From Methanosphaera sp. BMS (GTDB taxonomy: Archaea; Methanobacteriota; Methanobacteria; Methanobacteriales; Methanobacteriaceae), in contig NZ_CP014213.1 of the NCBI RefSeq assembly GCF_003268005.1, forward strand, positions 992,001-1,056,000: DNA of 64,000 bases, given 5' to 3'. A model generated the notes under the pieces. That model searched no databases and had not been told where the DNA came from. It worked only from the letters and a program-made list of their open reading frames with translations. This document shows, piece by piece, positions 25,132 through 34,972 of the stretch. Each line of letters begins with the position of its first letter. Within the stretch, counting starts at the first letter, position 1. Both the position numbers and the translations under genes were made by a program.

Positions 25132-28100
25132 TTATATTCCAAGCAATATCGTGTTTAACCTGCTTGAAAGGTACTTGCCGTTTTCACCGGCTATGATGCA
25201 TACCTGATGCAGTCCTTTAGTAATGTTTAAAGGTACCTTGAAGTTTATCCTGCCATTAGTATTGTTTAAACTGTAACTTTTGCCGTCAATCTTTATTACA
25301 ACGGTTGTCTGTCTGTTTATTAACTGGTTGTTGTCATCGAGTATTTGTGCCTTAATGTATGCGGTGGCCTTATTGGTAAATACCGGTTCGGCTGTTATAT
25401 GAGTGTTTAACTTGTTGGTTGTCAGGACAGTTGTAAGCTCCATTCGTCCATATTTTTTAGATGAATATACGGCCGTAAGGTTATGAGCCCTAGAGGCAAG
25501 AGTATCCGGGATTTTATAGTCAAGCACTCCAAGACCTTCCCTGATGTTTACCATGACTGTGCTGTTATTTTCATCCTTAAGGGACATTCCATTTAACTTA
25601 AATACAAGTTGTCCACCTGTAATGTCCACGACATCCTCCGATAGGTGTGCTACCAGCTTAAGCCTGTCACCCACCTTAACTGCAGACGAACCGGTAAGTA
25701 TGCTCAGTATCTTACCTGTCTTGGTATCGCCACTTTTAAGTACCTCCTTAGCATTCAAGGTATTGTTGATGTAATTTGTCTTTATGATTTTATCGGATTT
25801 CACCAGTAATGTTTTAACGCTAGATGCCAGGTATTTACCGTTTTCTCCACTAATTATTGTCATGTTGTAATAGCCGTCTTTTAGTGTCTGATTTATTGTA
25901 TAGTTTATCGTACCGTTTGTTGTATTGAATGTGTAGCTTTTACCGTTTATCTTTATACACATAGTGGTTTGTTTGTTTAATGCATGGTTGTTCTGGTCTA
26001 CAACCTGAGCTGTTAGCCTGATGATATCACTGCTTGTGTATAGGGGATTTACATCGATATGTGTAGTGTATTTGACTATCGTCATAGGCGTTGACAGCTC
26101 AACCCTCTGATAATCCCTTGAAGAGTATACAGCCGTCAGGTTATGAACCCGGGCTCCTAGTGAATCGGGGATTTTATACTCCATTATTGCCAGTCCATTC
26201 TTAATGGCCACTATTACCGGATTGTCCTCAGCGTCTTTAAGTGACAGGCCATTGAGTTTGAATACGAGTTGTCCTCCATTGATATCTAGATTGTTATCCG
26301 TTATGTGAGCTACAAGTTTTACAGTGCCTCCAGGTTTTGTATTGAATGATCCCGTGAGCAACTGTACGTCCAGTTTATATGTCCTGTTCAAGGAGAGATT
26401 ACTTGTGGATGCCATATATGATGTGTTTCCATCATAGTTTGCAGTTATTGTGACGTTTTTATCATCTTTATTCACCAGATACTCCAATGTTACAACACCC
26501 TTTTTATCGCTTGTTAATGTATATTTTTTGTTGTTTACATTTGCAGTTATCCTTTGAGCGTTAACGGGATTTTTATTAGCATCGGTTAAGGTGAACGTTA
26601 ATTTTATATTTTCATTAACTCTTGGAGCATTGTTGTTTGATTTGACTACCAGTTTTGTAGTTATCTTATTGACATTTAATGATGCTGTCTTATTTACCGT
26701 ATAGTTATCGGTTGTCGTGTAAGTTGCTGTAATATTTACCTTGTTTGCATTTAGCGGCGTGCATGCTATGCTTGCTACTCCGTTTTTGAATGTGATGTTC
26801 TGTTTCTTGTTGTTTACTTTGACTTCCAGACTACCTTTGTTTATAGTTGAATTGTTCTGGTTTGTTAATTTAACAGTAATATTGGATGGTGTAAATACAG
26901 TTAAACTTCCGGTTATATTAATATTTACCTTGTTTACAGTAACGGTTGTCCTAGCCGTTGCCTGCTTATACGTACTTGAATCGGAGTAAACTGCCGTAAT
27001 GTTATATATGCCAACACTTGGATAAGATACATTGACTGATGCCTGACCGTCAACTACCCTGACACTACCCCAAAGTTTACCGGATGAATCACTAAATGAC
27101 ACCAACCCATCCCTCACAGCTTTACCCAAAACATCCCTAACGGATGCAGTCAAAACCACCTTCTGATTAACCAAGATGTTCTTAGATGATACCGACATTT
27201 TAGCGGCAATCATAGAAACCTTCAACGTAGCAGTCCTACTGACAGAATAGTTATCCGTAGTGGTATAAACCGCGGTGACATTTACACTATCCATACTCTG
27301 TGGTGTATAGCTAAATGTCGCTACACCTTTATTGAATGTGATGTTCTGTTTCTTGTTATTAACTTTGACTTCAAGGCTACCCTTACTTACAGCCGAGTTA
27401 TTTTGGTTGGTAATCTTAATCGTTATATTTGATGGAGTAAATACCGTTAAACTTCCGGTTATATTAATATTTACCTTGTTTACAGTAACCGTTGACTTAG
27501 CCGTTGACTGCTTATACGTACTTGAATCGGAGTAAACTGCCGTAACATTATATATGCCGACACTTGGATAAGATACATTGACGGATGCCTGACCGTCAAC
27601 TACCCTGACACTACCCCAAAGTTTACCGGATGAATCACTAAATGACACCAAACCATCCCTCACAGCTTTACCCAAAACATCCCTAACGGATGCAGTCAAA
27701 GCCACCTTCTGATTAACCAACACAGTCCTAGATGATAAGGAAGACATAGTGGCAATCATTGAAACATTTAATGTGACAGTATTTCTAACACAATAGTTTT
27801 CCGTAGTTGTATAAACCGCGGTGACATTTACACCATCCATACTCTGTGGTGTATAGCTAAGTGTGGCCACTCCGTTTTTGATTGTTGCATTCTGAAGTTT
27901 ATTGTTAACAGATACTTTAATTGTTCCGGAAGTTACAGTGGCGTTATTCTGGTTGGTAATCCTTACCGTTATATTGCCAGGAGTAAATACGGTTAAGTTA
28001 CCATTTATGTCAATATTTACATTATCCACAGTGACCGTTGTATTTGCACTTGATTCTTTGTACTCGTTTGAATTTGAATATACCCCGGTAATGTTATAAA

Positions 28101-31100
28101 TGCCGACACTTGAATAACTTACGTTAACCGATGATTGACCGGAGGATACGTTGCAGATAGCTAATATTGTACCGTTATCATTTGTAAATGTCACACTTCC
28201 ATCCTTAACCATATTACCCATAATGTCCTTTACGGTTGCAGTGACAGTTACCTCCTGGTTTACTAATGCAGTCCTTGAGGTTAAGGTTATCCTGGTATCT
28301 ATCATGGATACCTCGAGCGTTGTGCTGTTGCTTCTCTGTAGCTTATTAGGACTCGTGTATACTGCAACAACACTTACATCATCCATTGTCTGAGGAGTAT
28401 AAGCAAATGTTGCCTTTCCACCTTCAAGTATAACATCATTATCCATATTGTTTACCGTTAACATGATGCTTCCATAGTTTATGGAATTTCCGTTCAAATC
28501 CGTTACCCTTACTATGATATCGCTTGGCTTATATATTGTCAGATTTCCACTTATTATTACTATACTGTTTAATATATTGTTGTCATGTACGCTGGTTGTT
28601 GATTCTGTAACCCTTACGGATGCATCACCCTGCTGTTTGTTAGCATATAATCCATTATTTGTCACGTTTGCATTGATGGAATTGGCTACCTCCACCGTAT
28701 ATTCACTGGTAACATTGATGTAATTGTTATCCACCAGTACATCACGTGAACTATCTATCAATAGTCCTTCACCTATATTGGAGGTAAACTCCGAATTTGT
28801 TATATTGGCATTTGTAGCGTTGACAAATGTCAGTATGCTTGCATTGTCTGTTGATTTTATCTCTACGGTTATGTTATTTATGATTATGCCTGTTATATCG
28901 GATAGGTTTATGGCCGTTATATTTGATCCTTCAAGCATATAGAGTGAGTTTTCAATCGTTATATCCTGTACTTTATCCGCATCTATGGCTTTTATATTAT
29001 TTGTGTTTATATTTGCTTCAATACCAGAGAGTGTTATGTTACCGGTTTTATCCGGAGCTGTTTGAGTAATGTAGGCAGCATAGGATAAGTCAGTAGCGTT
29101 AATTGTTATTTTACCCGATATCTCCGTATTTATTGAGTCTGATATGTAAATTGGATAAGCGGTATTTGTTGAACTTATGCTAATGCTGATATTTGATGCA
29201 CTCGTATTTGTAGTTTTATTCAGAATCAATCCATAGGCCTTGTCAGCACCGGCCACGTCAATGTGGGTATCTTTTATGAGAGTATTTGCTATGTTTTTTC
29301 CCGATTTTTCTGACTCTACGACTATGGCATATATTGATAAAGGATCAATTTGATTGTTAGTGCTTTTTACTGTTATGTTAACATCATTTACTGTGTTATT
29401 GTCATCTGATATGAGTATTGTCCTTGTTTGCGTGTTGGTATTTACATCTATTTGTGTATTGACTATTAAGTTATCCTTGGACTCGAGGATGATTGTTTCG
29501 GAGGGAACGTTGACATTTTTAATCTTTAATCCGTAAAGCAATACATGTGCCTTTGATTTGACGTCTATTGTAGAATTGTATAATGTGAAGCCTCTAAGGT
29601 TATTGAAGATTACATTGGCATCATTGAATATGAAATTCTTATTTTTGACATTGCCTGCAAGCATTAGAGATATGTTGTTCCGGATTACGTCACTTTTTGC
29701 TGTTCCATCAGGATTGAATAGGTTTGCATAGTTGCTGTCCGTTAATTCAAATGTTACCAGGCTGACATTTATCTTATTTAGAAGTACGTTAGCCTTAGCC
29801 TTTATTGTTATTGTACTATTCGTAAATGTGTAGTTTTTCGGATTTGTAAAGTTAAGGGTTCCATTGTCAAATATGAATCCTTTGTTATGAATGTTACCCA
29901 CTACAACTAGCGTTATGTTGTCATGAATCATGTCAAGTTTAAATATGGAATTATCGTCGAATAATCTGTCATAATTAGCATCGGTTAATTCATAGATAAT
30001 CCTGTCGACTTTGATTTTATTTAATGATACCGTGCTATTTGCCTTGACCTCTACCGTTGAATTGGTAAATGTATAACCCCTTGGATTGGTAAAGTTAACC
30101 CTTCCATTAACAAATGTGAAATTCCTGTTATGAATATTACCCGCAACAACAAAGGTAACGTTATCACCAACAGTATCCACCCCAACCGTAGCATCAGCAT
30201 TAAACAACCTACCATAACTACCATCGGTAACCTCATAAATTATCCTATTTACTTTTATGTTATCTAAGGACACATTGGCATTGGATTTAATCTCCACAAT
30301 GGAATTTGTAAATGAATAATTCCTTGGATTGGTAAAGTTAACCGTCCCATTAACAAATGTGAAATTCCTGTTATGAATATTACCCGCAACAACAAAGGTA
30401 ACGTTATCACCAACAGTATCCACCATAGGCGTAGCATCAACATTAAACAACCTACCATAACTGCCATCAGTTACCTCATAGATTATCCTATTTACTTTTA
30501 TGTTATCTAAGGACACATTGGCATTGGATTTAATCTCCACAGTGGAATTTGTAAATGAATAATTCCTTGGATTGGTAAAGTTAACCCTTCCATTAACAAA
30601 TGTGAAATTCCTGTTATGAATATTACCCGCAACAACAAAGGTAACGTTATCACCAACAGTATCCACCTTAGGCGTAGCATCAGCATTAAACAACCTACCA
30701 TAACTGCCATCGGTAACTTCATAGAGTATCCTATCCACCTTGATTTTATTTAATGATACCGTGGCATTGGCTTTGATTTCTACTGTGCTACCGGTCAGGT
30801 TATATCCCTTTGGATTTGTGAAGTTTACCTGTCCGTCGGTGAATATGAACTTCTTATTCTTTATATTGCCAGTTACTTCCAGTGTAATGTTATCGGGCAG
30901 GTAGCTTTTTAATGTTCCGTCGTTATTGAAGAATCGCTGGTAGTTTGATTCGTTTAATTTGAAGACTTTCATGTCATTGTTTATGATGTAGTCCTCATAG
31001 AAGGGGTAAATGTATATGCTATCGTTTCCGGTCAGATTATTTGTCATCAGATAGTTATCTGATATGTTAAGTCCCCTTACCTTTTTGTCCACTGTTATCG

Positions 31101-32601
31101 TGTAGTTTTCATCGTTTATTATGCTGTTGTTGTATATTGAGACGTTGTTGTTGAGGCTGTTTTTTCCGGAAATTATTATCTGCCTGCCGATTGTGTTGTT
31201 TGTTATCGTGATGTTCTTTGATCCGTTGAGAAGTATGTATCCTCCTATATTATTGTTTCGTACGGCCATGTTTATTGGAACTTCCGCGACGCTTGGACCC
31301 TTTATGGTCAGATTGCCTGTTATGTTACAGTTTTCTATGGTGATGTTGTCCCTTTCGGTGGTTACCATTACATTCTCGACTTTGGTGTTTGAGAGAGTTA
31401 GGTTGTGATAGACAAGTTTTATGTTGGTAAATGTGTTGTTTTCGACTATGCTTCGTGTACCCATCGTGAAGTTTCCGGTTACCGTATTGTTTATTACCGT
31501 TGAACCGTTTGGCATGAAGAAGTTTGATCCGTTTAAGGTATTGTTGGCTATGAGTGTATTCATGTCATAGTCAAATGAATATGCCTGTACGTTTATTCCA
31601 CTACCGTTGTAGTTCAGGACTGTGTTGTTTATGATTCTGTTGTTTGTACCGCTTAGACATATTGCATAGCACATTGGCTGTGCATATCCCGGCCCTATGA
31701 GAAGATTGTTTTCAAATGTATTGTTTACGTTTATTAGTGTGTAGTCAAGCTGTCCAGCGTCGTTATAGGGCATTCTTTCTTCCACGTTGAATGTGGTTAG
31801 GTAAAATAGATTACCTACCTCTCCTATTCCGGTAATCTTATTGTAGCGTATTGTACAGTTGTTTGCCCATGCCAGTACCAGTGTACATCCACCCCACTGA
31901 TCCTTTGTGGAGAATGTACTGTTTTCTACCGTGACAAAGCTTGAGTTGTCCCTTATTGAGGTTTGTCCTACTCCACGGCCTACTGTACTTTCCTCTACTA
32001 TGGCTGTGATGTTGTTGAATATGATGTGATGTGATCCCTTGACGAATATCTGTGAATTATAGAAGTGAATATCACTTACATTTGTGTATGCTCCACTTTT
32101 TGTTATTGTGAATGCCGCTACATCATCACCCCCGAACCAGTCCTCGGCGGTCGTGTTAAGGTAGATATATGCATCCTTTGTAGTGGATGTTATGTTTACC
32201 GCCTTGTTGATAAACATGGAGTAGTTTCCCATGAATTTTCCCTGAAAATCCAATACATCACCATCCGATACTCTATCGTTAAGGTATTGATTTGTAAAGT
32301 AAGTGTAATATGTCTGATTGTTGATTACTATTCTTTTTGAAGTTTTTAAATTCCCGTCTTCTTTTTTAAGCTTGGAATTTGAAGTATCATCAATACCCGT
32401 ATTATCATATGAATGTGTGTTGTCACTTGTTTTTTCTGCTAGCGTTTGACTAGTCACACAATCTTTTATTGATGAATCTATTGACGTGTCCATGGCATTA
32501 TCAGCACCATCGTCAACATTGTCCTCGGCCGATACGACTGATAATCCGAGGATGAATATCATGGATATTAACGTGAACAATACTAGTTTACTGTTTGACA
32601 T
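25132..32601 (-). CDS. Giant adhesin-like surface protein (2489 aa) with beta-helix and Ig-like repeats
   Basis: A signal peptide (LVLFTLISMIFILGLSVVSA) precedes a Ser/Asp/Thr spacer. Residues about 85-540 look like a right-handed beta-helix (repeated NNT/NNTV turns). Residues about 542-1028 are six repeats of 81 residues with the motif VTDGSYGRLFN and NFTNPRNYSFTNSTVEIK. Residues about 1030-1350 return to beta-helix sequence. From about 1353 come four 182-residue double Ig-like repeats, then further Ig-like domains with VFKLNGMSLKD to the C-terminus. No membrane anchor or sorting signal is visible at the end (RLNTILLGI), so attachment is unclear. AGGGGGTT precedes ATG 32601. It is a typical gut-methanogen adhesin-like protein, presumably binding host or bacterial glycans, which is an inference. 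Confidence 0.88.
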   Translation of the reverse strand: MSNSKLVLFTLISMIFILGLSVVSAEDNVDDGADNAMDTSIDSSIKDCVTSQTLAEKTSDNTHSYDNTGIDDTSNSKLKKEDGNLKTSKRIVINNQTYYTYFTNQYLNDRVSDGDVLDFQGKFMGNYSMFINKAVNITSTTKDAYIYLNTTAEDWFGGDDVAAFTITKSGAYTNVSDIHFYNSQIFVKGSHHIIFNNITAIVEESTVGRGVGQTSIRDNSSFVTVENSTFSTKDQWGGCTLVLAWANNCTIRYNKITGIGEVGNLFYLTTFNVEERMPYNDAGQLDYTLINVNNTFENNLLIGPGYAQPMCYAICLSGTNNRIINNTVLNYNGSGINVQAYSFDYDMNTLIANNTLNGSNFFMPNGSTVINNTVTGNFTMGTRSIVENNTFTNIKLVYHNLTLSNTKVENVMVTTERDNITIENCNITGNLTIKGPSVAEVPINMAVRNNNIGGYILLNGSKNITITNNTIGRQIIISGKNSLNNNVSIYNNSIINDENYTITVDKKVRGLNISDNYLMTNNLTGNDSIYIYPFYEDYIINNDMKVFKLNESNYQRFFNNDGTLKSYLPDNITLEVTGNIKNKKFIFTDGQVNFTNPKGYNLTGSTVEIKANATVSLNKIKVDRILYEVTDGSYGRLFNADATPKVDTVGDNVTFVVAGNIHNRNFTFVNGRVNFTNPRNYSFTNSTVEIKSNANVSLDNIKVNRIIYEVTDGSYGRLFNVDATPMVDTVGDNVTFVVAGNIHNRNFTFVNGTVNFTNPRNYSFTNSIVEIKSNANVSLDNIKVNRIIYEVTDGSYGRLFNADATVGVDTVGDNVTFVVAGNIHNRNFTFVNGRVNFTNPRGYTFTNSTVEVKANSTVSLNKIKVDRIIYELTDANYDRLFDDNSIFKLDMIHDNITLVVVGNIHNKGFIFDNGTLNFTNPKNYTFTNSTITIKAKANVLLNKINVSLVTFELTDSNYANLFNPDGTAKSDVIRNNISLMLAGNVKNKNFIFNDANVIFNNLRGFTLYNSTIDVKSKAHVLLYGLKIKNVNVPSETIILESKDNLIVNTQIDVNTNTQTRTILISDDNNTVNDVNITVKSTNNQIDPLSIYAIVVESEKSGKNIANTLIKDTHIDVAGADKAYGLILNKTTNTSASNISISISSTNTAYPIYISDSINTEISGKITINATDLSYAAYITQTAPDKTGNITLSGIEANINTNNIKAIDADKVQDITIENSLYMLEGSNITAINLSDITGIIINNITVEIKSTDNASILTFVNATNANITNSEFTSNIGEGLLIDSSRDVLVDNNYINVTSEYTVEVANSINANVTNNGLYANKQQGDASVRVTESTTSVHDNNILNSIVIISGNLTIYKPSDIIVRVTDLNGNSINYGSIMLTVNNMDNDVILEGGKATFAYTPQTMDDVSVVAVYTSPNKLQRSNSTTLEVSMIDTRITLTSRTALVNQEVTVTATVKDIMGNMVKDGSVTFTNDNGTILAICNVSSGQSSVNVSYSSVGIYNITGVYSNSNEYKESSANTTVTVDNVNIDINGNLTVFTPGNITVRITNQNNATVTSGTIKVSVNNKLQNATIKNGVATLSYTPQSMDGVNVTAVYTTTENYCVRNTVTLNVSMIATMSSLSSRTVLVNQKVALTASVRDVLGKAVRDGLVSFSDSSGKLWGSVRVVDGQASVNVSYPSVGIYNVTAVYSDSSTYKQSTAKSTVTVNKVNINITGSLTVFTPSNITIKITNQNNSAVSKGSLEVKVNNKKQNITFNKGVATFSYTPQSMDSVNVTAVYTTTDNYSVSRTATLKVSMIAAKMSVSSKNILVNQKVVLTASVRDVLGKAVRDGLVSFSDSSGKLWGSVRVVDGQASVNVSYPSVGIYNITAVYSDSSTYKQATARTTVTVNKVNINITGSLTVFTPSNITVKLTNQNNSTINKGSLEVKVNNKKQNITFKNGVASIACTPLNANKVNITATYTTTDNYTVNKTASLNVNKITTKLVVKSNNNAPRVNENIKLTFTLTDANKNPVNAQRITANVNNKKYTLTSDKKGVVTLEYLVNKDDKNVTITANYDGNTSYMASTSNLSLNRTYKLDVQLLTGSFNTKPGGTVKLVAHITDNNLDINGGQLVFKLNGLSLKDAEDNPVIVAIKNGLAIMEYKIPDSLGARVHNLTAVYSSRDYQRVELSTPMTIVKYTTHIDVNPLYTSSDIIRLTAQVVDQNNHALNKQTTMCIKINGKSYTFNTTNGTINYTINQTLKDGYYNMTIISGENGKYLASSVKTLLVKSDKIIKTNYINNTLNAKEVLKSGDTKTGKILSILTGSSAVKVGDRLKLVAHLSEDVVDITGGQLVFKLNGMSLKDENNSTVMVNIREGLGVLDYKIPDTLASRAHNLTAVYSSKKYGRMELTTVLTTNKLNTHITAEPVFTNKATAYIKAQILDDNNQLINRQTTVVIKIDGKSYSLNNTNGRINFKVPLNITKGLHQVCIIAGENGKYLSSRLNTILLGI
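26700..28545 (-). repeat. Tandem 546-bp (182-aa) Ig-like repeats inside the adhesin
   Basis: Four units begin with NLTIYKPSD or SLTVFTPSN near 28543, 27997, 27451 and 26905. Two units are almost identical at base level: the block around 26965-27240 recurs around 27511-27790. The exact 546-base spacing shows duplication of a whole two-domain module. Confidence 0.8.
29520..30977 (-). repeat. Six tandem 243-bp (81-aa) repeats inside the adhesin
   Basis: Each unit encodes a variant of VTDGSYGRLFN, GDNVTFVVAGNIHNRNF and NFTNPRNYSFTNST. The central three units (about 30010-30740) are almost identical in bases, while the outer ones have drifted, which is the usual picture of repeat expansion by unequal exchange from the middle. 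Confidence 0.85.
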
Positions 32602-33296
32602 CACATAACCCCCTAACTTATTATAGAATAAACATCTTTTTATTAATGTTTGTTAATCATTATATACTATATATGGTTTTAAAAATATTAATAATATTAT
32701 ATTGACCGATTGAAAAAAAGCTTTAATCATTTATAAAGTTGAAAAAAAGAGTAAGAGAAGTAAAATATCAAGTGGAGGTTATAAAAGGGTATGATTGTAT
32801 TCATCATATACCTAGTTGAGTCGTATCCCCTGATAGGCATACGACTTGTTTTACTTTAATCATGAAAATTTGCCTATTGTATGGATGAAATCCTCTTTAC
32901 ATTATGGGTATTTGTATCCGAAACTCATTTCATCATCAACAACTGTACGGCTGACTTTGATGTTAATTCCGGGTGCAATTATTATTTTCATAATCTTCTA
33001 TTAAATAGGCAGTATAAACTCTTGATTTATCAATATTATTGACCTATAAGTCAATTTTCCATAATCATATTTTTGTTCAATACTAGCCGGTGGGTCGGGA
33101 GTATACAAAAATAGAGTTTGATGAGAATGGGATTATATGATAAAAATAGGCCATGTTATAGATTAAAAGCTAAAATGATTAAATTATGATGAGTATATTA
33201 TGAGTAGAAGTTTAAAATAAAAGATTTTTAAAAAAAAGGAATGTTAAAAAGAAAAAAATAGTTTGATGAATTATTGATTTATGTTAATTCACTGCT
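32602..33296. other. Intergenic region with a small hairpin
   Basis: About 690 bases. An 8-bp perfect inverted repeat (AGTCGTAT at 32819-32826, ATACGACT at 32839-32846) can form a stem-loop. A 29-codon minus-strand frame at 32902-32991 starts MKIIIAPGINIKVSRTV but lacks a strong ribosome-binding site; it may be a relic. The remainder shows nothing supported. Confidence 0.4.
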
Positions 33297-34580
33297 TTAA
33301 ACGACAACACCCTTTTTATTTCCACTATCAGAAGCTGGTTTGTTGCTTACAACATTATCATCTGATGGTTCATTAGCTGTGGTATCATCTTGGGTATCAT
33401 CATCTGATGCTTGACTGTCATCTGCATCGGCAGTGGAATTTTTATCATCGGTTGAATTTGTATTATCATCATCGGTCAGGTCTTGGCCTATTATGCTGTC
33501 TAATCCAAACCATGAAAGTGTTCCGTCAGGGTTTTGTTTTAACTCTGATGTATCAATTCCTTCATCATTTAACTTTTGAACCAATTGATCAAAGGTTATT
33601 TCACCACTAAAGTACTTGTTTAATAAGTCCCTTATTATACCGATTTTATTTGAATCAAATGAGAAGTCCTTTTCTTCTTTGAATATTTTTTGTGTTCTGA
33701 AATTGGATATTTTTGAATGTGAACTGCTTGATGATTGTTGACCATTGCCACCATTTACTATTTTGTTTATGGTATCAGGTATACTTGTAATTGCTGATAC
33801 TACATCTATTTCCTCATCATCCCCATCGTTATCATCCAATAGTTGAACGAAATTAAAGAATGTTTCCAAATCTTCATCACTTAATTTGTTTAGTTCCTGA
33901 TACAAGTCCAATATTGTGTAATTTTCATGATGTTCCAGAATATTGAGAATGTTATCAAATTTTCCATCATTGAAGTAATTTAATATGTCTGTGAAGTTTT
34001 CAGCGTTTTCAACATTCAAGTCGCTGATATCATCCATTATATCAAGTGTTTTTTGTGATCTATCTATTTCAGCATCTGATCGATATTCATCGTGACAGAA
34101 TTCAAATATATCTGATAAAACATCATAATCCTCATCACTTAGCTTGTCAAGTGCTTGGCTTAATTCATCAAGTGAAACATTATCATTTGTGAGAATATTT
34201 AATATTTCATCGTATTGACCATTTGAATTGGCCTGAGTAATATCATCAACGAATTTATAGTATTCTGCAGGATTTAAATCTGATACTCCAGTTGATACTA
34301 CTTTGGTACTTTCAGCCCTTTCTTCAGGGGTCATTGTAGTATTATTAGCACTTTGATTTTCCGTCGTGTTTTCATCCGTCAGGTTATCCTCTGAAGCCGT
34401 TACTTCCGGTGTTTGTTCAGATTCACTTGTCGGTGCATCTGTTGATTGATCTTGTGATGTTGTCTGTGAATCATCACTTGTTGTTTGTACGTTATCACCT
34501 GTTTGATTAGCTGCTACGCTACCAAATGATACGCTTAACATTACAAATATCAAAAATATTGATAGTAATTTCTTGTTCAT
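33297..34580 (-). CDS. Secreted acidic Ser/Asp/Thr-rich protein
   Basis: AAGGAGGATATA precedes ATG 34580. A signal peptide (LLSIFLIFVMLSVSFGSVAA) leads into Thr/Ser/Gln-rich linkers. The core contains two related helical units ending KLSDEDYDVL and KLSDEDLETF, each preceded by a LDEL or LDLY segment, so an internal duplication is likely. A third helical stretch (LLNKYFSGEITFDQLVQKLN) follows, then an Asp/Thr/Asn-rich tail. No anchor is visible. It resembles wall-associated low-complexity proteins of methanogens; no function can be named. Confidence 0.75.
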   Translation of the reverse strand: MNKKLLSIFLIFVMLSVSFGSVAANQTGDNVQTTSDDSQTTSQDQSTDAPTSESEQTPEVTASEDNLTDENTTENQSANNTTMTPEERAESTKVVSTGVSDLNPAEYYKFVDDITQANSNGQYDEILNILTNDNVSLDELSQALDKLSDEDYDVLSDIFEFCHDEYRSDAEIDRSQKTLDIMDDISDLNVENAENFTDILNYFNDGKFDNILNILEHHENYTILDLYQELNKLSDEDLETFFNFVQLLDDNDGDDEEIDVVSAITSIPDTINKIVNGGNGQQSSSSSHSKISNFRTQKIFKEEKDFSFDSNKIGIIRDLLNKYFSGEITFDQLVQKLNDEGIDTSELKQNPDGTLSWFGLDSIIGQDLTDDDNTNSTDDKNSTADADDSQASDDDTQDDTTANEPSDDNVVSNKPASDSGNKKGVVV

Positions 34581-34972
34581 TATATCCTCCTTATATATCA
34601 TTGATGTTAAATATATTAGTTAAAGTATCTAACGATATGTATTTTATTTTTAAGAGTATGAGTGTTGGCATAAATTATGTTTTTTCACTCTTAAGTAATA
34701 CTTTTATAAACTTACTATTTATTAGTATCTGTTTTAGTTAATAATTTAAAATAATTATATTATTATTACTTATCATGACCCCCTTTGAATACTTATCAGA
34801 TGCTCGCATTTTATTTATATAGTATCTATGAATAATATAATAATATAATCATGTAATATGTTATATCTTTATAATGGGGGACTGTTATGAATGTTTATTG
34901 GGGAACATTTTGTTAGATATTATGTGATTATGTTTATTCAGTGATTATAGGGGAGGTGAACTAAGAGAGATT
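34581..34972. other. Intergenic region upstream of tnpB
   Basis: Nearly 400 bases between divergent genes. It carries the promoter of the secreted acidic protein and, on the other side, GGGGAGGTGA before the TnpB start. If TnpB belongs to an IS200/IS605-type element, the left end should lie here, but I see no clear terminal hairpin or tnpA. Confidence 0.4.

Noticed and set aside
29500-30722. Repeated minus-strand out-of-frame frames reading MAVMVGCLMLML
   Set aside because: They are frame-shifted copies of the 81-residue repeat in the giant adhesin, not genes.
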